From JAUIET01 sp964352475 (GTDB lineage Bacteria > Pseudomonadota > Gammaproteobacteria > Pseudomonadales > JAUIET01), in NCBI GenBank assembly GCA_964352475.1, contig CAYGSL010000006.1, positions 85,532 to 149,531 of the forward strand: DNA of 64,000 nucleotides, read 5' to 3'. Of this stretch, positions 15,293 to 23,768 are shown in pieces. A program made the position numbers and the translations under genes. The number at the start of each line of letters is the position of its first letter. Within the stretch, counting starts at the first letter, position 1. The notes below the pieces were generated by a model. That model was not told the origin of the DNA. It saw only the letters and a program-made list of their open reading frames with translations, and made no database searches.

Positions 15293-16654
15293 ATGTTGCG
15301 CGCACTTCAGACCTTTAGAAAGCGCCGTTTTATCACGGCGCTTTTTTTTGCTCTGCTCCTGCTGCCGCTGAAGCTTTCTGCAGTTGAAAATTCATCGCCC
15401 AATGTGGTCATTGTTCTGACCGATGATATGGGCTACGGCGATATTGGCGCGAACGGCGCAACACTCATCAAAACGCCAAATATCGATAAGCTGGCGAAAA
15501 GCGGGCTAAACTTCACGAACTTTTATGCCAGTGCGAATGTATGCACCCCTTCACGAGCTGGTTTGATGACCGGACGCTACGCACTACGGATGGGTTTAGC
15601 CAAGGGTGTATTGTCCGCTGAGTCCAGTGGCGGCTTGCCTGTCACGGAAGAAACCATCGGCGAACTTGCCCAGCGCGCCGGAGTAAGGACCTCACTCATT
15701 GGGAAATGGCATCTCGGTTCGTTCCCAGATCACCACCCCATGAATCATGGCTGGCAAGAATTCTTTGGCACGCCGCACAGCAACGACATGCCAGACTTCG
15801 CACTTTTTAGTGGCCGCAAGAAAGTTGAGCAGCCGGTAGATCAATCCAGCTTAACCGAGCGCTACACAAAGCAGGCAACAGAGTTTATTAGCCGAAACGC
15901 GCAGCAACCGTTTCTGCTCATGGTCTCGCACAACATGCCGCACATTCCTTTGTATGCATCGAAGCATTTTCAAGGACGCTCCGCTGCCGGAACTTATGGC
16001 GATGTAATTGAGGAGCTTGATGCCAGCGTTGGGCGAGTTATCGATGAACTGCGCACGCAAGGAATATTGGAAAACACACTTGTTATCTTTACCAGCGATA
16101 ACGGCCCGTTTTTTGAAGGCAGTGTTAGCGGATTGAAGGGCGGAAAAGGCAATGGATGGGACGGTGGCTATCGCGTTCCTGCTGTCGTCAGCTGGCCAGC
16201 AAAGCTCAAGCAAGCTCGAGTGGTTAACACAATAGCTAGCAATCTGGACATACTTCCTACGCTTGCTGCTATTTGGGAAATTAAACCCCTGGCGAAAGAT
16301 ATGGATGGGCGCAGCCTACTCGGCGTGATCGGTGGCGCCGATCAAAGTGCACATGATTTACTATACTACTTCAATAATGAACAAGTCATCGGAGTAAGAA
16401 ACCAACGCTGGAAACTGTTAACGCACGTGTATTATCGACGCTCACTTGGGGCCTTCGAAAAATTTGACCAGCTTGATGGTTTCTCAGGATCCTATGACAT
16501 GCTATTTGATATGAGTAGCGCCGGCGGAGAACAGTACAGCGTTGCAAACCAACAACCAGCTGCTTTGGAAAAACTAAAATCACAATTGATGTTAGCTCGT
16601 CAGCGCTTTGCGCCAATGATGCTGCAAGCACCTGACGCAACCTTTCCGAAATAG
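15293..16654 (+). CDS. Secreted sulfatase (alkaline-phosphatase superfamily)
   Basis: The protein has 453 residues. It begins with a signal peptide (RKRR, then a Leu/Phe/Ala-rich core, cleavage near LSA-VEN). It carries the metal-binding Asp44-Asp45 in VLTDDMGYGD, and the formylglycine motif with Cys84 in CTPSRAGLMTGR, which needs a formylglycine-generating enzyme. It also has GKWHLG, and FTSDNGPFFEG for the second metal site. It hydrolyses sulfate esters in the periplasm. No maturase gene is visible nearby. It is probably co-transcribed with the receptor gene. Its 5' coding part contains a perfect terminator-like hairpin, listed separately. The stop lies two bases from the end of a convergent tRNA gene. 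Confidence 0.9.
   Translation: MLRALQTFRKRRFITALFFALLLLPLKLSAVENSSPNVVIVLTDDMGYGDIGANGATLIKTPNIDKLAKSGLNFTNFYASANVCTPSRAGLMTGRYALRMGLAKGVLSAESSGGLPVTEETIGELAQRAGVRTSLIGKWHLGSFPDHHPMNHGWQEFFGTPHSNDMPDFALFSGRKKVEQPVDQSSLTERYTKQATEFISRNAQQPFLLMVSHNMPHIPLYASKHFQGRSAAGTYGDVIEELDASVGRVIDELRTQGILENTLVIFTSDNGPFFEGSVSGLKGGKGNGWDGGYRVPAVVSWPAKLKQARVVNTIASNLDILPTLAAIWEIKPLAKDMDGRSLLGVIGGADQSAHDLLYYFNNEQVIGVRNQRWKLLTHVYYRRSLGAFEKFDQLDGFSGSYDMLFDMSSAGGEQYSVANQQPAALEKLKSQLMLARQRFAPMMLQAPDATFPK
15320..15349 (+). terminator. Intrinsic-terminator-like hairpin inside the sulfatase signal-peptide codons
   Basis: An 8-bp perfect stem AAGCGCCG/CGGCGCTT with an 8-base loop is followed by a run of eight T. It lies 42 bp after the receptor stop but also about 27 bp inside the sulfatase frame, encoding Arg-Lys-Arg-Arg-Phe-Ile-Thr-Ala-Leu-Phe-Phe. 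It could end most receptor transcripts and set a low sulfatase level, unless translation disrupts it. Confidence 0.65.
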
Positions 16655-16656
16655 AT

Positions 16657-16733
16657 TGGCGTCCACGGCAGGAGTCGAACCTGCGACCCTTCGCTTAGGA
16701 GGCGAATGCTCTATCCAGCTGAGCTACGCGGAC
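16657..16733 (-). tRNA. tRNA-Arg(CCU)
   Basis: On the minus strand a 77-nt cloverleaf can be drawn. The acceptor stem GTCCGCG pairs with CGTGGAC, followed by discriminator G and an encoded CCA. The D arm is GCTCAGCTGGATAGAGC, the anticodon stem TTCGC/GCGAA with loop CTCCTAA (anticodon CCU, complement of 16697-16699), and the T arm GCAGGTTCGACTCCTGC. It decodes AGG arginine codons. It lies between two protein genes with almost no spacer to the sulfatase stop. Confidence 0.95.
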
Positions 16734-16773
16734 GTGGCGGGGAGCATACACTTTTTTCAAGTATTTCTCATTC

Positions 16774-17334
16774 TCAAGACCTTCGTTTTGTTAGCAGTGC
16801 AGCCAAATCCGGGTTCTTTTGAATTATTTCTTCATCGCTCAGCCCGGTGATTTCGTGAGGAAATACCAACCACTGTTCTGTTTCATGAAGATAAAAATCT
16901 GGTGCAAGCTGTGTTTGATTGCGATTTGGCTTATACCAGGGGCATGCAATCTTGATCCCTGCTGGCGGGCTGGTCAGTCGGTGGTCCAGCTCTTCCATAA
17001 CAGCCTGCAAGCTACGGCCTGTGTCAAATACGTCGTCTACTAACAACAGCTGATCATCTTCGCTCAGTTTCTCGAGTAAATACCCCAGATTATGCACTTG
17101 CACGGTCTTCTTCTGCTGATCAATACCGCTGTGGTAAGCCGATGTTCTAATCGCGATGTGGTCCGATTCGCAGCCCAGAACTTGCAGAAACTCCTGTATA
17201 GCGATACCGACCGGAGCACCCCCACGCCATATTCCCACTATAAAACTGGGTCGAAAACCGCTGTCATAAATCTGCGCAGCCAGTTCGAACGAGTCGCGCA
17301 GCAAATCGTCAGCTGTTATATAAAACTTATCCAT
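16774..17334 (-). CDS. Purine-type phosphoribosyltransferase
   Basis: This 186-residue protein has the type I phosphoribosyltransferase fold. The PRPP-binding loop is LLLVDDVFDTGRS, and the early FIVGIWRGGAPVG segment is typical of hypoxanthine/xanthine-guanine enzymes. It would convert a purine base and PRPP into a nucleotide in the cytoplasm. It overlaps the end of mtnA by 8 bp, so it is translationally coupled to it. With the nearby nucleoside phosphorylase gene this suggests purine-base salvage. The exact base preference is not evident. Confidence 0.85.
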   Translation of the reverse strand: MDKFYITADDLLRDSFELAAQIYDSGFRPSFIVGIWRGGAPVGIAIQEFLQVLGCESDHIAIRTSAYHSGIDQQKKTVQVHNLGYLLEKLSEDDQLLLVDDVFDTGRSLQAVMEELDHRLTSPPAGIKIACPWYKPNRNQTQLAPDFYLHETEQWLVFPHEITGLSDEEIIQKNPDLAALLTKRRS

Positions 17335-18457
17335 CAGACGCCATGTTATCTAATGCAAAATGCTCGGGAAACATTTGGCTGAGCGCAGTAAGATCGGCAT
17401 CTACTACACCGCGTTCCGTTATCAGTGAGGTAACGTAGTTGGCCGGTGTGACATCAAACGCATAATTGCTGTAAGCAGTCGTCTCGATGCCAGCCTCATC
17501 GCCACAGAGTCGCACCGTACTTAACTCACCGGCACTGCTTAAGCCACTTATAGCTATCACTTCTTCAGCACCGCGCTGCTCAATAGGTATGTCTGCTGCA
17601 GATTTCGCGCCGTACCAATCAATAGAAGAAGAAGGTGCCGCTACATAAAAAGGCACACCATTCGCTTTTGCGGACAAGGCCTTCAAGTAAGTGCCTATTT
17701 TATTGCACACATCACCGTTTACCAGAGTTCGATCAGTGCCAACAATGCAACAGTCAACCTGGCCGGTTTGCATCAGATGACCTGCGGCGTTGTCGGCAAT
17801 CACAGTATGCGGCACGCCATGAGCTGCTAATTCCCACGCAGTGAGGTACAAACCCTGGTTTCGTGGGCGTGTTTCCGAGACCCAGACATGCACGTTTATC
17901 CCGGAAGCGTGAGCCTTGTAAACTGGTGCCAATGCAGTGCCCCAATCAACTGTTGCCAGCCAGCCGGCATTGCAGTGGGTCATTACATTAACGAACCCGT
18001 TTTTTGCTTCAGCCATGTCCGCAAGCAAAGCAGCGCCATGTTCGCCTATAGTCTCGCAGGCCTTCACATCCTCATCACACAAGCGCGACGCAAATTGCCA
18101 GGCATGCTCAATGCGATGTTCTGGCAGGTGCTCCATCAGTTCAGCCCGCAGCGACTCAACGGCCCAACGCAAGTTAATTGCGGTGGGCCGGGTTGCTATC
18201 AGCATATCACTGGCTTTAATGAGCATAGCGTTACTGCAATCTTCACGCATGGCAAGCGCCATCCCATAAGCAGCGGTTGCACCAATCAATGGTGCGCCGC
18301 GAACTTGCATTGAAGAAATAGCGGTCGCAGCTTCCAAAACTGTATTCAGGCTTACGATATCGAACTGATACGGTAATTTAGTCTGATCAATTATTTGTAC
18401 CGAGCCCAGGGCCTGGTCGAACCAGATTGTTCGGTAGTGAGTATCTCGTACGAGCAT
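17327..18457 (-). CDS. mtnA: S-methyl-5-thioribose-1-phosphate isomerase (MtnA / eIF2B-alpha-like)
   Basis: This 376-residue protein has the eIF2B-related isomerase fold with the MtnA motifs MQVRGAPLIGATAAYG, MTHCNAGWLATVDWGTALAPV (catalytic Cys), VWVSETRPRNQG and IVGTDRTLVNGDVCNKIGTY (catalytic Asp). It isomerises methylthioribose-1-phosphate to methylthioribulose-1-phosphate in methionine salvage. Homologues also act on other pentose-1-phosphates. It is the first gene of a two-gene leftward unit with a phosphoribosyltransferase, and diverges from a nucleoside phosphorylase gene. The other methionine-salvage genes (mtnB, mtnC, mtnD) are not in the window. Confidence 0.9.
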   Translation of the reverse strand: MLVRDTHYRTIWFDQALGSVQIIDQTKLPYQFDIVSLNTVLEAATAISSMQVRGAPLIGATAAYGMALAMREDCSNAMLIKASDMLIATRPTAINLRWAVESLRAELMEHLPEHRIEHAWQFASRLCDEDVKACETIGEHGAALLADMAEAKNGFVNVMTHCNAGWLATVDWGTALAPVYKAHASGINVHVWVSETRPRNQGLYLTAWELAAHGVPHTVIADNAAGHLMQTGQVDCCIVGTDRTLVNGDVCNKIGTYLKALSAKANGVPFYVAAPSSSIDWYGAKSAADIPIEQRGAEEVIAISGLSSAGELSTVRLCGDEAGIETTAYSNYAFDVTPANYVTSLITERGVVDADLTALSQMFPEHFALDNMASDG

Positions 18458-18523
18458 GGCAAGCGTTAATAAACAAACATCGTGATGGTAGTATACCGTG
18501 CGCCTGAATTAACCGGATATACA

Positions 18524-19357
18524 ATGCAATTAAGAGAACGCTTAAACACATCACTCGCCAGCTTTACATCTCCTTTTAGCGTAGACATCTGTTTAATGCT
18601 AGGCACAGGGCTGGGGGACACTCTTGTGCAACTGCAAGATCGCGGGCTTGAGGTAGTGGATACCATCGCCTACGAGAATATTGCGGCGTTTCCTCACAGC
18701 GGTGTGGTCAGCCACAAAGGTGATCTGGTGTTTGCGCGCATGGACAAGCTAACACTTTGCATCTTTCAAGGTCGATTTCATTTGTATGAAGGCTGGTCTG
18801 CGCTGGACGTGGCTTTCCCAATCTATTTGGGCCGTGAATTGGGTGCCACTAAACTGATAATCAGTAACGCGGCCGGTGCCCTAAACCCTGAGTTTACAGT
18901 TGGCGGATTGATGGTCATCGAAGACCATCTAAATTTTACCGGGCATAATCCGCTGATAGGCTGGCAAGACGAGTCGATTGGACCCTTGTTCCCGGATATG
19001 TCGCAAGCTTATTCCAGAATCAGTGCACAGCACGCGTTTGATAGCGCAAGTGAGGCTGGCATTTTCATGCATCAAGGCGTGTACGCGGGTGTTCTGGGCC
19101 CATCTCTTGAAACTTCAGCAGAGCGCCGCTGGTTGCGCTCCGCAGGCGGTGATGCCGTTGGTATGTCTACGGTGATGGAAGTAATCGCTGCCAAGCAGTG
19201 CGGCATGGATGTGCTGGGCATCTCTGCAATAACTAACGTGGCAACTGGTTTGGAAAATCAGCCAGCGGACAGCATAGAGAATGTGTTGGCTGCTGCGGCA
19301 GATGCTGCAAAGAAATTTGCAGCCGTTCTGCCAGGCATTCTTGAAAACAGTAAATAG
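18524..19357 (+). CDS. Purine nucleoside phosphorylase (trimeric PNP/MTAP family)
   Basis: The protein has about 277 residues with family motifs GTGLG (phosphate loop), CIFQGRFHLYEGW, ISNAAGALNPEF, GPSLETSAE (base-binding Glu) and GMSTVMEVIAA. The segment SAITNVA carries Asn where 6-oxopurine-specific PNPs have Asn243. MTA phosphorylases have Asp here, so inosine/guanosine specificity is favoured. I chose the ATG at 18524, because starts at 18482/18485 would leave almost no room for a promoter beside the divergent mtnA. The enzyme splits nucleosides with phosphate into base and (deoxy)ribose-1-phosphate, feeding the neighbouring phosphoribosyltransferase and possibly MtnA. Confidence 0.88.
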   Translation: MQLRERLNTSLASFTSPFSVDICLMLGTGLGDTLVQLQDRGLEVVDTIAYENIAAFPHSGVVSHKGDLVFARMDKLTLCIFQGRFHLYEGWSALDVAFPIYLGRELGATKLIISNAAGALNPEFTVGGLMVIEDHLNFTGHNPLIGWQDESIGPLFPDMSQAYSRISAQHAFDSASEAGIFMHQGVYAGVLGPSLETSAERRWLRSAGGDAVGMSTVMEVIAAKQCGMDVLGISAITNVATGLENQPADSIENVLAAAADAAKKFAAVLPGILENSK

Positions 19358-19384
19358 GTGACGAAGCAAAGCTTGCAGCGCGGT

Positions 19385-19663
19385 TTACATCACGCCACTA
19401 AGAATGTTCTCTGCAACGTGCCGCGGTTTTTCACCAAACTTACCCAGTAAATGGGAAGGATCTGCTTTTGGATGCTGCCAATACACTTCCCAGGTTAATT
19501 TGAGTTCTGAAAACGCGTCTTCCAGCGTTTCTTCAAAACGGCCAGACAATACCCGATCTTCAGGCGTGCCTCGCTCTTCGACAAATTGGTTTAGCCGTTC
19601 CGTGCCCAGCACCCAGCCTGTTGGCGTTAGGTGCCATTCCCATAAATCATTGGTTAATGGCAT
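19385..19663 (-). CDS. Conserved hypothetical protein
   Basis: This 92-residue soluble protein is rich in Trp and Glu (NDLWEWHLTPTGWVLG near the N-terminus). I do not know its function. The ATG at 19663 is preceded by AGGAAG seven bases upstream, which decides the start over the ATG at 19681. It converges with the phosphorylase gene. The 290 bp to its right, before the DAHP synthase gene, contain no gene I can support; a TACAAT hexamer at 19877-19882 could be the -10 box of the DAHP synthase gene, but no clear -35 partner is seen. Confidence 0.6.
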   Translation of the reverse strand: MPLTNDLWEWHLTPTGWVLGTERLNQFVEERGTPEDRVLSGRFEETLEDAFSELKLTWEVYWQHPKADPSHLLGKFGEKPRHVAENILSGVM

Positions 19664-19956
19664 TAGTTTCTTCCTGCTCATGCATAATTATTTTTGAGTA
19701 CCAGCTAAGCGCTTAGTCTCCGATCTCTTGCCGGATGATCCTGCGCTAACTCACGCTTAAATAATCCCACAATCGCCTGTCTGTGCATAGTGAGCATCGC
19801 ATATTTGTTAGCATTACGACCATTTTTTATACAACATCCCTTGATTGTTCCATCGCGTGGAAGTGCTTAACTTGTGTACAATAGTAGACTTAGCGCCTTA
19901 AAGCTCTAATTCACTTTAACTTCTGCGGCCAAAGTGCCCACTGGAAATCAAATTAA

Positions 19957-21303
19957 ATGAACAACTGGACGCCAGACAGTTGGCGATTGAAGCCGGCCGC
20001 GCAACAACCTAACTACCCTGATTTGCGGGCCCTGGAAAAGGCTGAGCAGGAACTTGCGGCATGGCCACCACTGGTGTTTGCCGCAGAAATTCGCGAACTG
20101 CGTAAAAATCTGGCCGATGCGGCCATGGGCAAGGCATTTCTCTTGCAAGGAGGCGATTGCGCCGAGAGCTTTGACGAAATATCTGCACCGTCAACTCGCG
20201 ACATGTTCAAAGTGATTCTGCAAATGGCTGCTGTACTAACCTTCGGAGGGCAAAAGCCCGTGGTCAAAGTTGGCCGGCTTGCAGGCCAGTTTGCCAAGCC
20301 GCGCTCGGCTGATACCGAAGTGATCGATGGCGTGGAATTACCCAGCTATCGTGGTGATATGGTAAATGGAATCGACTTCACGTCCGAGGCCCGTGTTCCA
20401 GACCCCCAGCGGCTGGTTCAGGCTTACCACCAATCCACTGCAACGCTTAACTTATTGCGGGCTTTTGCCAGCGGCGGTCTCGCTGATTTACATGAAATCA
20501 ACAAGTGGAATTTGGGCTTTGTTGAAAGCAGCCCGTTGCGCAGTCGGTATGAGCAGATGGCCCGCAGAATTCAGGAAGCACTGCAATTTATGGAAGTGCT
20601 CGGCATCACTAGCGAGACCATGCCAACCTTACGCGAAACTACCTTGTACACCTCGCACGAGGCCTTACTGTTGAATTACGAACAGGCGCTGGTTCGAACG
20701 GATAGCCTGACAGGAATGCAATATGCCTGCTCCGCTCACATGCTATGGATTGGCGAACGCACTCGCCAGCTTGATGGGGCCCACGTGGAATTTTTTAAAG
20801 GCCTGCACAATCCCATAGGCGTAAAGCTGGGTCCGACCGCAAGCGTTGATGAACTGTTAGGTTTGTGCGACGCATTGAATCCAGAAAATGACGCTGGCCG
20901 TTTAACTTTGATTGCACGCATGGGTGCCGCGGAGGTAGAAGCCCAGTTGCCCAAGCTTGTTGATGCTATTCAACGCGAAGGTCGCCAGGTAGTGTGGTCC
21001 TGCGACCCTATGCACGGCAATACCCATAAGGCCACAAGCGGATACAAAACCCGCTCTTTCGATAAAATACTTGCCGAAATAAAGTCTTTTTTTGCCGTGC
21101 TGCAATCACATGGCGCGCATCCTGGTGGCATTCACCTGGAAATGACGGGTCAACACGTGACTGAGTGCACCGGTGGTGCTTATCAAATTTCTGACGATGA
21201 TTTAGCAGAGCGTTACCATACCCAATGCGACCCACGACTGAATGCGGACCAGGTGCTTGAGCTGGCGTTCTGCGTGGCCGACCTGATGAAGAGTGAGCAG
21301 TAG
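19957..21303 (+). CDS. 3-deoxy-7-phosphoheptulonate (DAHP) synthase, class II
   Basis: This 448-residue protein has plant/actinobacterial-type (class II) DAHP synthase motifs: LLQGGDCAESF (metal-binding Cys), VGRLAGQFAKPRS, SAHMLWIGERTRQLDGAHVEFF, NPIGVKLGP, WSCDPMHGNT and GIHLEMTGQHVTEC. It joins phosphoenolpyruvate and erythrose-4-phosphate as the first step of aromatic amino acid synthesis in the cytoplasm. The length matches the family (about 450). It differs from the AroF/G/H class I enzymes of enterics. The next gene begins 7 bp after its stop, so the two may be co-transcribed. Confidence 0.95.
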   Translation: MNNWTPDSWRLKPAAQQPNYPDLRALEKAEQELAAWPPLVFAAEIRELRKNLADAAMGKAFLLQGGDCAESFDEISAPSTRDMFKVILQMAAVLTFGGQKPVVKVGRLAGQFAKPRSADTEVIDGVELPSYRGDMVNGIDFTSEARVPDPQRLVQAYHQSTATLNLLRAFASGGLADLHEINKWNLGFVESSPLRSRYEQMARRIQEALQFMEVLGITSETMPTLRETTLYTSHEALLLNYEQALVRTDSLTGMQYACSAHMLWIGERTRQLDGAHVEFFKGLHNPIGVKLGPTASVDELLGLCDALNPENDAGRLTLIARMGAAEVEAQLPKLVDAIQREGRQVVWSCDPMHGNTHKATSGYKTRSFDKILAEIKSFFAVLQSHGAHPGGIHLEMTGQHVTECTGGAYQISDDDLAERYHTQCDPRLNADQVLELAFCVADLMKSEQ

Positions 21304-21310
21304 CACAGCA

Positions 21311-22693
21311 ATGCATGCTGACTTAATAGAAACACTTAACTCTCTTATACCTGAGCTCGACATTGTCAGTGAGGCCGATAGCCTGCAAAGCTACGCATCT
21401 GACTGGACCAAAGAATCGCCAGTAACACCGGAAATAGTACTAAGACCAGCAACTACTGAACAGCTGTCAGCTATTTTGAGTACATGCAACTCTCTAAAAC
21501 AAGCGGTGGTAACTCAAGGCGGCCTGACAGGCTTATCGGGTGGCGCCACACCGCAAATCGGCGAGGTAGCGATATCTTTAAGCAAAATGCGTGGCATTGT
21601 CGAGCTAGACAATAAAGGGCAAACCATCACCGTTAAAGCCGGCACGCCCTTACAAGAAATTCAGGAAGCGGCAGATGCGGCTGGCTTTAAGCTGACCCTG
21701 GATCTGGGAGCTCGAGGAAACTGCAGCATTGGCGGCAACGTGTCTACCAATGCCGGTGGCAATCAAGTCATTAAATACGGCATGGCCAGAGAGCAGGTAC
21801 TCGGCCTGGAGGCTGTGAAAGCAGACGGCACCGTGATCAGCGCCATGAATCAAATGCTAAAGAATAACGCGGGCTACGATTTAAAGCATTTGTTTATAGG
21901 TTCGGAGGGCAGCCTGGGAATTATCACCCAGTGCGTACTGCGCTTGCACCCGAAAACTCGCGGCCGCCAAACCGCCTTGTGCGGCTGCGAGAACTTTGAT
22001 GCTGTGGTTGCACTTCTACAGCAGTCACAAGCTTGTTTCGGCGGCGTCAGTTCGTTCGAAGTAATGTGGTCAAGTTTCTACCGCTACGCGATTGACAATG
22101 TGGAATACACGCGCGACCCATTGCAGTCGTCTCACGCTTATTACGTGCTGATCGAGATAGAGAGCGACGGTTCAGAACACGCAGCCGAGCACTGCCTGGA
22201 AAACCTCTCGTCTTTTATGGAACAGGGCTTGATCTCAGGTGTGGTATTGGCTCAGTCGGAACGCGAGAGCGCAGACTTTTGGAATATTCGCGATTCTATC
22301 GCGGAAATACTGGGTTTGATGGCGCCACTGGCCAACTTTGATATTGGCGTGCCGATCAAACACATGGAAGAATTTGTCGGGCGCGTTGAGCGAGAGCTGC
22401 ACGCCAGTTATCAAGACCTCACCTTAATCGTTTTTGGCCACCTGGGCGACGGTAATCTGCACCTGTGCGCGAGCACCGGCGAATACGATGATAAGAAAAA
22501 AATCTACGCAGATGTTTATCGTATTTCAGCAGACTATGGCGCCACAATCACGGCGGAACATGGAATTGGCATGAATAAAAAGCCGTATTTATCACTGACC
22601 CGCAGTGAAGCTGAAATAAACACGATGCGAGAGTTGAAGCGGTGCCTGGATCCGAACAATATTCTCAATCGCGGTCGAATCTTTGATCTTTGA
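21311..22693 (+). CDS. FAD-binding oxidoreductase, D-2-hydroxyglutarate/glycolate/lactate dehydrogenase-like
   Basis: The protein has about 460 residues. It has an N-terminal PCMH-type FAD-binding domain (GGLTGLSGGATP; LGARGNCSIGGNVSTNAGG; GSEGSLGIIT) and a C-terminal FAD-oxidase domain with the metal-binding FGHLGDGNLHL and TAEHGIGMNK. Such enzymes oxidise D-2-hydroxyacids and pass electrons to the chain or to ETF. The best general match is the D-2-hydroxyglutarate dehydrogenase/GlcD group. I prefer the ATG at 21311 to the GTG at 21293, which overlaps the DAHP synthase gene. No GlcE/GlcF subunit genes are adjacent, favouring a stand-alone enzyme. Confidence 0.88.
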   Translation: MHADLIETLNSLIPELDIVSEADSLQSYASDWTKESPVTPEIVLRPATTEQLSAILSTCNSLKQAVVTQGGLTGLSGGATPQIGEVAISLSKMRGIVELDNKGQTITVKAGTPLQEIQEAADAAGFKLTLDLGARGNCSIGGNVSTNAGGNQVIKYGMAREQVLGLEAVKADGTVISAMNQMLKNNAGYDLKHLFIGSEGSLGIITQCVLRLHPKTRGRQTALCGCENFDAVVALLQQSQACFGGVSSFEVMWSSFYRYAIDNVEYTRDPLQSSHAYYVLIEIESDGSEHAAEHCLENLSSFMEQGLISGVVLAQSERESADFWNIRDSIAEILGLMAPLANFDIGVPIKHMEEFVGRVERELHASYQDLTLIVFGHLGDGNLHLCASTGEYDDKKKIYADVYRISADYGATITAEHGIGMNKKPYLSLTRSEAEINTMRELKRCLDPNNILNRGRIFDL

Positions 22694-22749
22694 TGCTCAC
22701 GTCAGCAAGCAAACGTCCTGCATTCACGAAGCAACCACTAAAACCACAT

Positions 22750-23496
22750 TTACAAATTAGCGGTAATCGCCGACGTTAATGAGGCAGGTGTTTGCCGTGC
22801 AAGCCTTGGAATCAGCGTAAGATCGACAATCATTGGATTGTGGTCTGAGCTATACACGTCTTCTACGCTGGAGGTTTTGCCTTTCAAGCCACGCACAAAC
22901 ACATGATCCAGCGCCATACCAAACGCCTGTTTTCGACAATCAAATGGAAAGTGTACGGCTTCAAGGCCCAATATCTGGATGATGTCGTCTACTACAGACA
23001 AGCGCTTTCTACGCCAGGTGTTGAAATCACCGGCAAAGATAATCGGGCCGTGATGATGTAGCAATTCGTCCAGCAAAGCATACAACTGGCGCTTAAAGCT
23101 GCGCACACCAGCGGTGAAATTGATCGCGTGCACATTGGCAACCATCAGATTGAGTTCAATATCAACAAGTTTATATTCTGAAATCAGGGCGGCCTTGGGT
23201 ATGCGTGTCCAGGGTTCTCTGTGACTGTGCAAGCTGCGGTTCTCTGTCTGCGCGGCCGACAGTGTCATTACACCTGTACTGTGGTCCGGCCGGGTAAAGC
23301 CTGGCGCAAAAGACCAGCAACATTCCTCACCGAACAGTGACGGCATGTTGTATTCAAGCTTGGCTTCCTGCAATAAAGCAATATCAACCGTTTTACACAA
23401 GCCACTAAAATCACGCTGCCAACCTTTGTGCTTGCCTTTGGCGATATTCCAATTCAGTAGACGAATATTGTCGGGATCAAGAGCGGGTCGTAGCAT
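22750..23496 (-). CDS. Endonuclease/exonuclease/phosphatase family protein
   Basis: This 248-residue protein has the EEP fold motifs: LLNWNIAKG (metal-binding Asn), LLQEAKLEYN (Glu), ANVHAINF, IFAGDFNTWR (catalytic Asp/Asn) and SSDHNPMIVDL (catalytic Asp-His). It resembles the YafD-like group that cleaves phosphodiester bonds in nucleic acids or lipids. No signal peptide is seen. Substrate unknown. It converges with the flavoprotein gene and faces away from the small genes to its right. Confidence 0.85.
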   Translation of the reverse strand: MLRPALDPDNIRLLNWNIAKGKHKGWQRDFSGLCKTVDIALLQEAKLEYNMPSLFGEECCWSFAPGFTRPDHSTGVMTLSAAQTENRSLHSHREPWTRIPKAALISEYKLVDIELNLMVANVHAINFTAGVRSFKRQLYALLDELLHHHGPIIFAGDFNTWRRKRLSVVDDIIQILGLEAVHFPFDCRKQAFGMALDHVFVRGLKGKTSSVEDVYSSDHNPMIVDLTLIPRLARQTPASLTSAITANL

Positions 23497-23635
23497 TTAG
23501 CGAATGTACTTTCTGAAAACTGTAGTAAGGGTTCATTTACAGTATGGTGAGTGAATTGAATACTGACAATAGGGCGAACCGCAATTTTGTGTATCATTGT
23601 CACCATCTAAAGTTTCTCCCTGCCAGGAGTTCTCT

Positions 23636-23746
23636 ATGCTTAAACACCCTATGCAGACCGTAATATTGATCGGCCAGGCAATGCGCGCAATCAAGACTGC
23701 CTATCCAGAGATGCCTGCGAGCAGTCGTGCAATAGGTTTCAGCTAA
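23636..23746 (+). CDS. Putative 36-residue small protein
   Basis: A short frame starts at an ATG seven bases after a good GGAG ribosome-binding site. The peptide begins MLKHPMQTVILIGQAMRAIK and contains a short amphipathic/hydrophobic stretch. It ends 22 bp before the next membrane-protein gene. The strong ribosome-binding site is the main support. Function unknown, and it may instead be a leader peptide. Confidence 0.4.
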   Translation: MLKHPMQTVILIGQAMRAIKTAYPEMPASSRAIGFS

Positions 23747-23768
23747 GCTCGATAGGCGCAGCACGGTA

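Noticed and set aside
16656..16850. 65-residue plus-strand frame beginning MASTAGVEPATLRLGG
   Set aside because: It is the antisense of tRNA-Arg; peptides of this form are a common false call over tRNA genes.
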